In this document: one piece after another, positions 33,935 to 42,179 of the stretch | Numbering within the stretch: the first letter of the stretch is position 1 | Layout: every line of letters starts with the position of its first letter | Source: UBA7957 sp965222695 | GTDB lineage: Bacteria > Pseudomonadota > Gammaproteobacteria > Granulosicoccales > Granulosicoccaceae | DNA: 64,000 nt | Assembly (NCBI GenBank): GCA_965222695.1 | Contig: OZ244967.1 | Coordinates: 3,534,001 to 3,598,000, forward strand | Direction: 5' to 3' | The notes under the pieces: generated by a model | Databases searched by the model: none | What the model saw: the letters and a program-made list of their open reading frames with translations, nothing else | What the model was told of the DNA's origin: nothing | Made by a program: the position numbers and the translations under genes

Positions 33935-35173
33935 ATGAAAACCTATCTTGTTGGCGGCGCCGTACGCGATTCGTTATTAAACCTGGAGATTTCGGAACGT
34001 GACTGGGTGGTTGTAGGCTCCAGTACCGAGGAAATGCTGGCACAGGGATTTACCCGGGTGGGCAAGGATTTTCCCGTCTTCTTACACCCGGACACCCGCG
34101 AGGAATACGCACTGGCCCGGACCGAACGAAATACCGCGCCCGGCTATCATGGATTTTCCATGAATACTTCGAAATCGGTGACCCTGGAAGAGGATTTATT
34201 GCGCCGGGATTTAACCATCAATGCTATGGCCCGTGACGGCGACGGTTCGCTGATTGATCCTTTCAACGGGCGTTCTGATCTGGAAAACGGAATTCTGCGG
34301 CATGTCTCACAGGCCTTCGCAGAGGACCCGGTGCGAATACTGCGCACCGCCCGGTTTGCCGCCAGGCTTGCATCTCTAGGCTTTACCGTCGCTCCGCAAA
34401 CCATGGAATTGATGCGCACCATGGTCGATGCCGGTGAAGTGGATGCTTTGGTAGCGGAACGCGTCTGGCAGGAATGGATAAGAGCACTTCGGACCGATAA
34501 ACCAAGGCGCTTTTTTGAAGTTTTAAACGACTGTGGCGCTTTACAGGTCTTGTTCCCCGAAATCCACCGGCTTTTCGGCGTACCACAAACCGCCAAATGG
34601 CATCCGGAAATCGACACAGGTGTACATACTTTGATGGTTTTGGACCAGGCTTGCAAATTAAGCGATGACAGCCGGGTTCGGTTTGCCGCCGTCTGCCACG
34701 ACCTCGGCAAGGGCGTTACTCCTGCCGGACTGCTCCCCAGCCATCACGGTCACGAGGAAAAAGGTGTCCGGCTGATAAAAAAACTCTGCCGGCGTTTCCG
34801 CATACCCAATGATCATCGCGACCTGGCCATACTGGTTGCCCGCTATCATACCCATTGCCACAGAGTCTTCGAATTACGGCCCGGCACACTGCTTGAGACC
34901 TTGCACAAACTTGACGCTTTGCGCCGGCCGGGACGGTTTGAGTTGTTTCTGATCAGCTGTGAAGCCGATGCCCGGGGGCGGAAAAATTTTGAAGAGCAGC
35001 CCTATCCTCAGGCAGATTATTTTCGTGGGGCGTTCCAGGCGATGTCAGCAGTCAAAACAACAGATATCGCCGCACGGGGCGGCGGCGGGGAAAAAATTCG
35101 AAAGCTGATCGAAATTGCACATCTTAATGCACTTACCGACTGGAAAAACAACCGTCCCGATCCACGCGTATAG
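33935..35173 (+). CDS. cca: multifunctional CCA tRNA nucleotidyltransferase
   Basis: Adds or repairs the 3' CCA of tRNAs without a template. 412 aa, the same length as E. coli Cca. The N-terminal nucleotidyltransferase site is YLVGGAVRDSLL with ISERDWVVVG (residues 3-28), the nucleotide-recognition block DLLRRDLTINAMARD near 85-99, the RILRTARFAARL motif near 135, and the C-terminal HD domain (AVCHDLGKG near 254) that gives phosphatase/phosphodiesterase activity in gammaproteobacterial enzymes. Confidence 0.97.
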   Translation: MKTYLVGGAVRDSLLNLEISERDWVVVGSSTEEMLAQGFTRVGKDFPVFLHPDTREEYALARTERNTAPGYHGFSMNTSKSVTLEEDLLRRDLTINAMARDGDGSLIDPFNGRSDLENGILRHVSQAFAEDPVRILRTARFAARLASLGFTVAPQTMELMRTMVDAGEVDALVAERVWQEWIRALRTDKPRRFFEVLNDCGALQVLFPEIHRLFGVPQTAKWHPEIDTGVHTLMVLDQACKLSDDSRVRFAAVCHDLGKGVTPAGLLPSHHGHEEKGVRLIKKLCRRFRIPNDHRDLAILVARYHTHCHRVFELRPGTLLETLHKLDALRRPGRFELFLISCEADARGRKNFEEQPYPQADYFRGAFQAMSAVKTTDIAARGGGGEKIRKLIEIAHLNALTDWKNNRPDPRV

Positions 35174-35257
35174 TGACTCTACGCAAGGACTAAAACGCCA
35201 GGAGTGTTTTGAACTTGAAGCCCCGTAGAGGTAAAGCACATGGAAATGCTGCATAAA

Positions 35258-35325
35258 ATCAGAATAAAATCTGGCCAAACTCAGCGAATTCGCAGTAGGC
35301 AGAGGGATCTTGAACAGGCTCTTAG
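35258..35325. repeat. family 1 palindromic repeat, half copy
   Basis: AATCAGAATAAAATCTGGCCAAAC... to ...GATCTTGAACAGGCTCTTAG is the reverse complement of the left arm of the element at 10830-10986. It lies between cca and the convergent vanZ-like gene and contains that gene's TAA stop (35322-35324). It also shows the uninterrupted target sequence of the IS at 10987. Confidence 0.85.
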
Positions 35326-35744
35326 TGTTGGAGCAAATCAATCCACGATTTCTCGAATTTAACCAGAATGGAATCCATCCAGGTCAGACCCGAAAGCCAG
35401 GCTAAGGTCACGCCAAAGGCATTGGCCAACATATCCTGTACATCAAAGTGACGCATCGGATGCATGGCCTGAAGAAATTCGATCAATATCCCCATCAGGA
35501 TAAAGGAAAAGGCGATAAGCAATCTACCGTAGCGGTGATGAAAAATCTGCACAAACCAGCCCATCAGAATCGCATAGGCGGCCAGGTGCAGAATCTTATC
35601 GATGTTTGCAAAGTGCGGAAAAGGCAAATGGCGGGAACTCAGGGACAGATAAAATATGCTTGTCACCATCAAAGCGCCGACGAGCAACCACAGCCTGGCC
35701 CATTGCAGGTGATTGACTGAAAACCAATTTTCTTTGTACATCAT
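35322..35744 (-). CDS. VanZ-family membrane protein
   Basis: 140 aa from the ATG at 35744 (GAG seven nt upstream; the frame is open to 35834). Four hydrophobic segments, with the VanZ-like pattern: SSRHLPFPHFANIDKILHLAAYAILMGWF and LIEFLQAMHPMRHFDVQDMLANAFGVTLAW, i.e. the D-K--H---Y and E--Q-----R--D--D---N blocks. The role is unknown; VanZ gives teicoplanin resistance in enterococci but most homologues are uncharacterised. Convergent with cca. Confidence 0.85.
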   Translation of the reverse strand: MMYKENWFSVNHLQWARLWLLVGALMVTSIFYLSLSSRHLPFPHFANIDKILHLAAYAILMGWFVQIFHHRYGRLLIAFSFILMGILIEFLQAMHPMRHFDVQDMLANAFGVTLAWLSGLTWMDSILVKFEKSWIDLLQH

Positions 35745-35847
35745 TATTTTCTCAATCAAAGCGAAATCCCTTGCCTTTACGGTTAATCCTGATTTTACAG
35801 ACAACTTTCTTGCCAACCGGAAATTTCCCGGCAAACAATTGATTTAA

Positions 35848-36159
35848 CTACAATATTACCAATACCAGAAGAGTCAGAAGCAGCGACAGTGCGATATGGA
35901 AAAAGCTCGACAGGGCCAGTATGTGCTTGACACCCAAGTCTCTCAGCATAACCAACAGCAATACCAACAGACTGAATCCGATAATCATACCGGCAGTCAT
36001 TAAAGAAACATCCCAGGCCTCTACCGCCCATTGCGCCTTTTCACGCTCATCGAGAACAAGCCCGACAACTGCGAACACAAGAAAAAAACTGCTGAATACC
36101 ACCGGTAGAATCAATAAAACAAACTGTAGCACAGGTGATATTCTGTTTTGGATTAACAA
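35848..36159 (-). CDS. small membrane protein of unknown function
   Basis: 103 aa, not recognised. It has three strongly hydrophobic segments (about 10-33, 52-70, 78-102), with a short charged loop DEREKAQWAVEAWD between the first two. No motif for an enzyme or transporter is seen. It lies about 100 bp upstream of the vanZ-like gene on the same strand and could be cotranscribed. The hydrophobic pattern and lack of overlap with other genes argue that it is real. Confidence 0.6.
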   Translation of the reverse strand: MLIQNRISPVLQFVLLILPVVFSSFFLVFAVVGLVLDEREKAQWAVEAWDVSLMTAGMIIGFSLLVLLLVMLRDLGVKHILALSSFFHIALSLLLTLLVLVIL

Positions 36160-36283
36160 GATGAAACTCCCGCTCCTTGACTCAGGTATTCAGTATAACC
36201 CTGGCCTTTAGGTGAATTAAACTGAACCTATAGGATAAAAAAGCGTCTTTTTGCCAGTGGGAATTTAAACGGGAAGATCCGCA

Positions 36284-36652
36284 ATGAAAAATACCTTGTT
36301 GAAGGCGTGCCTGCTCAGCCTGGTTCCGACTTTATACCTCTCTGCCGGTGAAGTGGATGTCGAAAATGTACGGATAGTAGCCATGGGCGAAAACAGTTTC
36401 CGGCTCGATGTCACCTTGCGTCACGCGGATGAAGGTTGGGATCACTACGCCGATCGCTGGGATGTTTTGGATCAATCGGGTAATGTACTTGGCTCAAGAA
36501 TTCTGGCGCACCCGCATGTCAACGAGCAGCCGTTTACTCGCAGCCTGACCCTGCAAATCCCACCACAAATCAAGTCTGTGACGATTCGGGCTAATGATTC
36601 CGTGCATAAACTCGGCGGTAAGGAAATGAAAATCGACGTTCCTGCCTTATAG
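36284..36652 (+). CDS. small secreted protein of unknown function
   Basis: 122 aa with a Sec signal peptide (MKNTLLKACLLSLVPTLYLSAG). The mature part is predicted beta-rich, with a block of alternating residues (FRLDVTLRHADEGWDHYADRWDVL, LTLQIPPQIKSVTIRANDSVHKLGGKEMKI). It looks like an Ig-like periplasmic domain, but I do not recognise the family. It stands alone, convergent with uppP. SD-like GGAAGATC precedes the ATG. Confidence 0.7.
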   Translation: MKNTLLKACLLSLVPTLYLSAGEVDVENVRIVAMGENSFRLDVTLRHADEGWDHYADRWDVLDQSGNVLGSRILAHPHVNEQPFTRSLTLQIPPQIKSVTIRANDSVHKLGGKEMKIDVPAL

Positions 36653-36660
36653 GTGAGCCA

Positions 36661-37458
36661 CTAGAGAAACAGGGCAAGCAGTAGAATGCCAAGCAAAACC
36701 CGATAAATCACAAAGGGCAACATGCCGATTTTTTGAATAAAGACCAGAAAGTAGTGAATACAGACAAAAGCACTAAGAGCCGCGATCACTGTGCCCAGAC
36801 CCAGCGCTGCATAGTCAATCGCTTCGGTGGATTCAAATAAGTCCTTGGTCACGCCAAGCCCGGACGCGACAATGATGGGGATGGACATCAAAAAAGAAAA
36901 TCGTGCCGCTGCTTCCCGCTTCAAGCCCAGTAATAAACCCGCGGTCATGGTGATTCCGGATCTGGAAGTTCCCGGAATCAGAGCCAGGGCCTGGGCTGTT
37001 CCAATCAGGATAAAATCCTTCCAGGACAAGTCCTGATCACCGCGCCGCTGAACGGATGCATAATCCGCCCACCACAGAATGATTCCGAAAAAGACGGAGG
37101 CTATGCCTATGACCACAGGCGAACGCAGTTCGGACTCAATAAAATCCTTAAACAGCAAGCCTGCCAACCCGGCCGGGATGGTAGCGACAATGATCCCCCA
37201 GGCCAACAATGCGGGGCCGGACAGGCGGCTTCCGCGCAAAGACTCCAGCCAGGCAAGAAACATCTCCACAATCTCTTTCCGAAAATACACCAAGACTGCA
37301 ATCAGTGTTCCCAGATGTACTGCAACGTCGAATGCCAGCCCTTGATCTTCCCATCCCAGCAAGCGCGGCGTTAGAATAAGGTGGGCCGAGCTGGAAATCG
37401 GCAGGAATTCAGTAAACCCCTGCAATAATGCAAGCCAAATAACATGTACTAAATCCAT
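36661..37458 (-). CDS. uppP: undecaprenyl-diphosphatase
   Basis: Integral membrane enzyme that dephosphorylates undecaprenyl diphosphate, recycling the lipid carrier for peptidoglycan. 265 aa, normal for UppP/BacA. The two active-site regions are LLQGFTEFLPISSSAHLIL at about residues 12-30 and LALIPGTSRSGITMTAGLLLG near 160-180. About eight membrane segments. Overproduction of this family can confer bacitracin resistance. Single gene between the small secreted protein and midA. Confidence 0.97.
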   Translation of the reverse strand: MDLVHVIWLALLQGFTEFLPISSSAHLILTPRLLGWEDQGLAFDVAVHLGTLIAVLVYFRKEIVEMFLAWLESLRGSRLSGPALLAWGIIVATIPAGLAGLLFKDFIESELRSPVVIGIASVFFGIILWWADYASVQRRGDQDLSWKDFILIGTAQALALIPGTSRSGITMTAGLLLGLKREAAARFSFLMSIPIIVASGLGVTKDLFESTEAIDYAALGLGTVIAALSAFVCIHYFLVFIQKIGMLPFVIYRVLLGILLLALFL

Positions 37459-37502
37459 AAGGGTGTTTACTCTGCCTTTTACTGTTTTACGATTGCGTTG
37501 GT

Positions 37503-38678
37503 TTATAGACGATAGGACTGATCCTGGTTCCTGAAACCCAGGAATACATCATCAAAGTGTTTGCTGAGGCCAAGTAACGAAAAGCTGTCACCCATTGCGC
37601 CCGGCATGGTGAGTTGCTTGATTTGCTGAGAAAGATTGCAGCTCTCTGCCAAGGTTTCCGCCTTAACTGCCTCCGCGTGTTGTAATAACCCGCTTGCTAA
37701 CAGAAATTGTGCCTGATTGGTAAATCCCTGCAGTTCCAGACCGGCTTCGACAGCGGAGGCTACCACTGCAGTAAAGTCCACATGACAGGTGATATCCTGC
37801 AAACCCGGCCAGAAAAACGGGTCTTCATGGGCATGATGCCGGTAGTGGCACCGCAGAGTGCCGCTGCGCCGTTCCGGCAAATAGTATTCCCGACGAGGAT
37901 AGCCGTAGTCACACAATAGAATCCCACCCGTATCGAGGCATTGTGCTAATGTTTTAATCCAGGGTCTCAGCGGCAGGTTGATTTCCGAAGTGTACCCATC
38001 GGCAAATCGTATCCTGAGATCGTTTTCAATTTCTCTCACCGCCTCGGCCAGTGCCGGCAACGGATTCTGCAGCTGCCAGGAAAACATATTGTTATCCACG
38101 GTCACATAAACTTGACGCACTTCACCGCACTCGATGCTGAAACGCTCGACTGGAAAAGCATCCATAACTTCATTGGCCAATATCAAGCCGGTGAAGGATT
38201 CAGGCAATGTGTCCAGCCAGACGACTCTATGCGCCAATTTTGGGACCCGCAGATAAACGACTTCCTCTTGCCGTTGCCTTAAGTCCGCGCTGGGTTCAAG
38301 TATAAAATACTGCTCCGGTAGAATTTGCTGCTGTTGCAGTGACAACAGAAGATCTACGGCCAGGCTACCGCTGCCTGCTCCAAGTTCCAGCAGATCTCCG
38401 CCGGTCAGTTTAAGTACCTGGGCCGCCTGCGTCGCCAGGCATTGAGCAAACAGTGGAGAAATCTCCGGAGCGGTAATGAAATCACCGTCCGTACCGAACT
38501 TTCGTGCTCCCGCCGAGTAGTAACCCAATCCGGGCGCATAGAGTGATTCACGCATAAAGCGCGAGAACGGGATCGGTCCCTGCTCTGCTATAATTTCTCG
38601 CAGAAAAACACTCAGATTGCGACTGTGCGCCTGAGCATTTTCATCCGGCAGCGGCAATAGTTCGGTAAGCCTAGACAT
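37503..38678 (-). CDS. MidA-type SAM-dependent methyltransferase (NDUFAF7 family)
   Basis: 391 aa from the ATG at 38678 (the frame is open to 38717, but the extra residues are Pro/Arg-rich and unlike the family). Class I methyltransferase of the MidA/NDUFAF7 (DUF185) family: IPFSRFMRESLYAPGLGYYSAGARKFGTDGDFITAPEISPLF at the N-terminus, then the SAM motif LLELGAGSGSLAVDLL and LANEVMDAFPVERF. Mitochondrial NDUFAF7 methylates an arginine of complex I; the bacterial target is not known. Divergent from the folM-like gene. Confidence 0.92.
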   Translation of the reverse strand: MSRLTELLPLPDENAQAHSRNLSVFLREIIAEQGPIPFSRFMRESLYAPGLGYYSAGARKFGTDGDFITAPEISPLFAQCLATQAAQVLKLTGGDLLELGAGSGSLAVDLLLSLQQQQILPEQYFILEPSADLRQRQEEVVYLRVPKLAHRVVWLDTLPESFTGLILANEVMDAFPVERFSIECGEVRQVYVTVDNNMFSWQLQNPLPALAEAVREIENDLRIRFADGYTSEINLPLRPWIKTLAQCLDTGGILLCDYGYPRREYYLPERRSGTLRCHYRHHAHEDPFFWPGLQDITCHVDFTAVVASAVEAGLELQGFTNQAQFLLASGLLQHAEAVKAETLAESCNLSQQIKQLTMPGAMGDSFSLLGLSKHFDDVFLGFRNQDQSYRL

Positions 38679-38748
38679 AGTGGTTTGAGGGCGTGCTTGA
38701 GGCGCGGTCCGGGGCAAGCGCGTTAAACTAACATAGATCGTTCAAAAT

Positions 38749-39507
38749 ATGCAGCACAATAAACTCAGTTTTGAAGGTAAAACCGCCCTCGTCACCGGCG
38801 CGGCGAAACGTATCGGCGCCCGCTTTGTCCGACGCCTGCACGAGAGAGGGGCATCGGTCATTATTCATTATCGGCATTCCGATACCGCGGCCTGGCAACT
38901 GTGCGACGAACTCAACGCCCACAGGCAGGACTCCGCGCAGACGGTCAGAGCCGATTTATCCGACCATCAATGCTATGAGACTCTGGTGAAAACCGCCGCA
39001 GGTTTCTGGGGACGGTTGGATATACTCGTCAATAACGCGTCCAGTTTTTATCCTACACCCATCGGTCAGGTCACCCATAATGACTGGGAAGATTTATTTG
39101 CCAGCAACCTAAAAGCGCCTTTTTTTCTTGCCCAGGCCGCAACGGAGTACTTACGGCAATCGAAAGGCGTCATCGTAAATCTGGCCGATATTCACGGGCA
39201 AAAGCCTTTGGCAAATCATCCGGTTTATTGTTCGGCCAAAGCCGGACTGATAATGCTGACGCAATCTCTGGCCAAAGAGTTAGCGCCCGATATCCGCGTT
39301 AACGCCATTGCCCCGGGCTCGATTCTATGGCCGGAGGGTGATGCTGCACTGAGTGGCGATTCCAAGGAGCGAGTCATAGAACAAATCGCTTTGAAGCGGC
39401 TCGGCGACCCGGAAGATCTGGCCAGCCTCTTATTGTACCTGTCAAGTGATGCGGGATCTTATATTACCGGGCAGGTGATTGCGGTAGATGGCGGGCGCTC
39501 GCTGTGA
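38749..39507 (+). CDS. folM: pteridine reductase / dihydromonapterin reductase-like SDR
   Basis: 252-aa short-chain dehydrogenase, NADPH type, with the nucleotide motif TGAAKRIGARFVRRL at about 15-30 and the catalytic YxxxK in YCSAKAG near residue 162. Sequence blocks VNNASSFYPTPIGQ and AIAPGSILWPEG are typical of FolM and pteridine reductases, which make tetrahydromonapterin or tetrahydrofolate. Its convergent neighbours encode folK and folB, supporting a pterin role. The TGA stop is the first part of a REP-like element. Confidence 0.88.
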   Translation: MQHNKLSFEGKTALVTGAAKRIGARFVRRLHERGASVIIHYRHSDTAAWQLCDELNAHRQDSAQTVRADLSDHQCYETLVKTAAGFWGRLDILVNNASSFYPTPIGQVTHNDWEDLFASNLKAPFFLAQAATEYLRQSKGVIVNLADIHGQKPLANHPVYCSAKAGLIMLTQSLAKELAPDIRVNAIAPGSILWPEGDAALSGDSKERVIEQIALKRLGDPEDLASLLLYLSSDAGSYITGQVIAVDGGRSL

Positions 39508-39527
39508 GGAGCTTGCCCGCAAGCGAA
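39505..39527. repeat. REP-like palindrome (GCTTGC/GCAAGC type)
   Basis: TGAGGAGCTTGCCCGCAAGC followed by GAA, with a 6-bp stem GCTTGC cc GCAAGC. It is the reverse-complement counterpart of the copy at 8261-8286, between convergent folM and folK, and includes the folM stop codon. Confidence 0.75.
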
Positions 39528-39538
39528 GGGGTCCAGAC

Positions 39539-40039
39539 TTAAAGTTGAAGTACGACTTCCTGTAAAGCATTAAACTGCGCGGGATCCCGATCCTGCATTT
39601 CCGCACGCATTTCCCCGAAGGTTCTGCCGCTTAGGGGGTGTCTTGAATCTGCGGCTAAATCCGTCAAAGGCGCCAAAACGTGCGCATACTCCTCTATTTC
39701 GGGGCGGGGAATTTCCAACTCATCATCAGAAACTACTTCATTGCCGTAAATCAACAGATCGAGATCCAGGGTCCGATCCGAAAATTTCGGGTTGTTGCGG
39801 TCCCGCCCCTGTTGTCGCTCTATTCTGTGCAAAGATTGAGCTATCTCCAATGGGGAGAGTTCGGATTCGGCGGCGACAGCGAGATTTAGAAAATCCGCCC
39901 CATCAAATCCCTGGGCGGGAGAGCGATACACTGGGGACAGTTCCAACTGGCCAAACGCCTTGCCCAACGCTGATACCGCCGCCCGAATATGGGTATCCGG
40001 AGAGATATTGCTGCCGATGCTGATATAGATCTTGGTCAT
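39539..40039 (-). CDS. folK: 2-amino-4-hydroxy-6-hydroxymethyldihydropteridine pyrophosphokinase
   Basis: HPPK transfers pyrophosphate from ATP to hydroxymethyl-dihydropterin in folate synthesis. 166 aa; the start IYISIGSNISPDTHIRAAVSAL, the YRSPAQGFDGADFLNLAV block and the signature RDRNNPKFSDRTLDLDLLIYG (about 80-115) with the Mg-binding DxD are all present. The ATG overlaps the folB stop by four bases, so the two genes are coupled. Convergent with the folM-like gene. Confidence 0.96.
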   Translation of the reverse strand: MTKIYISIGSNISPDTHIRAAVSALGKAFGQLELSPVYRSPAQGFDGADFLNLAVAAESELSPLEIAQSLHRIERQQGRDRNNPKFSDRTLDLDLLIYGNEVVSDDELEIPRPEIEEYAHVLAPLTDLAADSRHPLSGRTFGEMRAEMQDRDPAQFNALQEVVLQL

Positions 40040-40416
40040 GAACTTGTTGGCGCCTTATCATCCCCATCCCTGGCCCGTTTGATGATAATGCCGACATCAT
40101 CCGCGTCGCTCAGTGCACCCGGTTTGTGCAGCGTCAGCTTCAGCTCATTCACCGCGAATTCCTGTAAAATCAGCCTGGCAAGCCCCTCCGCGAGGGTTTC
40201 AACCAGTTCAAACCGGCTGCTTTGAATGTAGGAAACCAGGCGTTTGGTAATGGATTTGTAGTTTAAAGTGTCGTCAATATCGTCAGTTTCCGATGCCTTG
40301 CGAATATCCGTGGCCAGCTCAAGATCCACGATAACGGTTTGCTTATTATTTTTTTCCCATTCATAGATACCGATAATAGTTTCGGCGCGCAGGGCTTTAA
40401 TAAAAATAGTGTCCAT
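40036..40416 (-). CDS. folB: dihydroneopterin aldolase
   Basis: Cleaves dihydroneopterin to hydroxymethyl-dihydropterin and glycolaldehyde. 126 aa from the ATG at 40416; the frame is open to 40482 but the added residues do not fit. Family features are MDTIFIKALRAETIIGIYEWEK at the start, the conserved Glu and Lys regions (DDTLNYKSITKRL, VETLAEGLARLIL) and the C-terminal KLTLHKPGAL. Coupled to folK. Upstream is the divergent rpmBG promoter region. Confidence 0.94.
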   Translation of the reverse strand: MDTIFIKALRAETIIGIYEWEKNNKQTVIVDLELATDIRKASETDDIDDTLNYKSITKRLVSYIQSSRFELVETLAEGLARLILQEFAVNELKLTLHKPGALSDADDVGIIIKRARDGDDKAPTSS

Positions 40417-40527
40417 TTTCGCGATCACAGATCTCAATTCGGGCCGATCAGGCACAATAGTGGGCCTGGGCGGGATATGCAATATATCTCATCGAAAGAT
40501 AGAGACGAATATCTGGTTTTACAGTGG

Positions 40528-40556
40528 CTTGAGAATCCGTTACAACTAGCGTAGAA
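40528..40556 (+). promoter_or_regulatory. sigma-70 promoter of rpmB-rpmG
   Basis: TTGAGA (40528-40533), a 17-bp spacer and TAGAAT (40551-40556), about 75 bp before the rpmB start. The best-looking promoter in the interval. Confidence 0.7.
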
Positions 40557-40630
40557 TCGCCCGATTCTGCGAGTCGCAATTAATTTTGAATCAAACATAA
40601 AACTAAGATAAGGAATTTTTGGAGTTCCCA

Positions 40631-40867
40631 ATGTCCAGAGTATGTCAGGTTACCGGCAAACGTCCGATGAGCGGTAACAATGTTTCACATGCCCATAATA
40701 AAACACGCCGGCGGTTTTTACCGAATCTGCACACTCACCGGTTTTGGGTTGAGAGTGAAAATCGCTGGGTGTCACTGCGCGTCTCATCCAAAGGCATGCG
40801 CATCATCGATAAAAACGGTATAGAATCCGTGCTTGCCGATATCCGTAAGCGCGGGGAAAAAGTATAG
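40631..40867 (+). CDS. rpmB: 50S ribosomal protein L28
   Basis: 78 aa: MSRVCQVTGKRPMSGNNVSHAHNKTRRRFLPNLH is the standard start region, and the KGMRIIDKNGIESVLADIRKRG tail is standard too. Only one cysteine is present, so this is the zinc-free form. The ATG at 40631 is used; four extra residues upstream are in frame but not native. First gene of rpmB-rpmG, 12 bp before rpmG. Confidence 0.98.
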   Translation: MSRVCQVTGKRPMSGNNVSHAHNKTRRRFLPNLHTHRFWVESENRWVSLRVSSKGMRIIDKNGIESVLADIRKRGEKV

Positions 40868-40879
40868 GGGTTATTCACT

Positions 40880-41035
40880 ATGCGCGATAAAATCAAACTG
40901 GTCTCTTCCGCCGGAACCGGCCACTATTACACCACGACTAAGAACAAGCGGACCATGCAGGGTAAAATGGAAATCAAGAAATTCGATCCCGTAGTCCGTA
41001 AACATGTGCTGTATAAAGAAGCAAAAATCAAATAA
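40880..41035 (+). CDS. rpmG: 50S ribosomal protein L33
   Basis: 51 aa, a short gene: MRDKIKLVSSAGTGHYYTT, TKNKRTMQGKMEIKKFDP and VVRKHVLYKEAKIK. No CxxC pairs, so zinc-free form like L28 next to it. Follows rpmB directly in the usual gammaproteobacterial order and ends before a clear terminator. Confidence 0.97.
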   Translation: MRDKIKLVSSAGTGHYYTTTKNKRTMQGKMEIKKFDPVVRKHVLYKEAKIK

Positions 41036-41061
41036 ACGGATTTTCTGATTAAGTACCTTAA

Positions 41062-41091
41062 AAGACCCGGTTAAATGCCGGGTTTTCTTTT
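41062..41091 (+). terminator. terminator of rpmBG
   Basis: ACCCGG-ttaaatg-CCGGGT followed by TTTCTTTT, 27 nt after the rpmG stop. Confidence 0.88.
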
Positions 41092-41234
41092 GTGTTGAAT
41101 AATTCCGTCACAGATCCCAACCTTAACGCGATTTAATCTGCTTACAACTGCCCGACACAAGTTCATATCCTATAATAATTAGGTTCAAATCCATTGCCTC
41201 AATGGCCTGAAGCAGCGCAACAGCTTATGGCACT

Positions 41235-42179
41235 ATGAATCAAAGCAGTCAACTATTACAAGCGGAAAGTCTGAGGCAAGAATACGGTAATCTTATCGCG
41301 GTGGAAGACGTCTCTTTGTCACTCCGCAAGGGTGAAGTGTTAGGGCTGCTGGGACTGAACGGCGCCGGTAAATCCACAACCTTAAGCATGCTAAGTGGTG
41401 TTTTGACACCCAACTCAGGCTGGATAAAAATCCACGGACAGGATATAGCTCAGTACCCGAAAGAGACTAAATCGTGCCTCGGTTATCTGCCTGATACTCC
41501 TCCGCTTTACCCTGAGTTGAGGGTTAGAGAGTATCTGGGGTATGCGGCACGCCTTCGCGGTGTCAGGAGAAACCGGCTCAATTCAGCCATTGACCGGGCA
41601 ATCCAGCTGTGCCAGTTGGAACAAGTCAGCCAGCGGATTATAGGTAATCTGTCAAAAGGCTACAGGCAGCGGGTCGGCCTTGCCCAGGCATTGATTCATA
41701 AACCTCAACTCTTGATTCTTGACGAACCCAGCAGCGGCCTCGATCCGATCCAAATGATCCAGATGCGCCAATTGATTAGCGATCTGGCAATGGAATGCGG
41801 CGTGATTCTTTCGACCCATATTCTTCCGGAGGTGACTGCGGTCTGTCAGCGAGTGGCGGTGATTCATCAAGGTAAGATTATTCACGAAGAATTATTGCAA
41901 TCCGGCAAAGGCAGTCAATTTTCTCATCACTATTTGAGTATCCGGCAATCGGTTACTCAGGATGAGTTGCTTTCTCTGGACAGCATCGCCAGTGCCGAGG
42001 CACCGGATCAGGGAAGCTGGCAGATAGCCGTGCCCTCCACACACAGGGATCGGGTTATTTCGGAAATCGTCAGCCGGGGCTGGCAGGTCCTGGAATTCAG
42101 CAACGCCAGAAATTTTCTCGAAGAGCGTTTCGCGGCACTCACCATAGGCCAGAACTCACGACTTGGAAAAGCGGTATGA
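41235..42179 (+). CDS. ABC transporter ATP-binding protein, GldA-like
   Basis: 314-aa ATPase: Walker A GLNGAGKST (about residue 40), signature SKGYRQRVGLAQAL, Walker B LLILDEPSSGLDP, and H-loop STHILPEV. It has a C-terminal extension of about 80 residues after the ATPase core. The order ATPase-permease-GldG-like-DUF4340 is the conserved gld-type locus of non-gliding proteobacteria. Coupled to the permease by a 4-bp overlap. The exported substrate is unknown; roles in envelope or surface biogenesis are suggested for relatives. Confidence 0.9.
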   Translation: MNQSSQLLQAESLRQEYGNLIAVEDVSLSLRKGEVLGLLGLNGAGKSTTLSMLSGVLTPNSGWIKIHGQDIAQYPKETKSCLGYLPDTPPLYPELRVREYLGYAARLRGVRRNRLNSAIDRAIQLCQLEQVSQRIIGNLSKGYRQRVGLAQALIHKPQLLILDEPSSGLDPIQMIQMRQLISDLAMECGVILSTHILPEVTAVCQRVAVIHQGKIIHEELLQSGKGSQFSHHYLSIRQSVTQDELLSLDSIASAEAPDQGSWQIAVPSTHRDRVISEIVSRGWQVLEFSNARNFLEERFAALTIGQNSRLGKAV

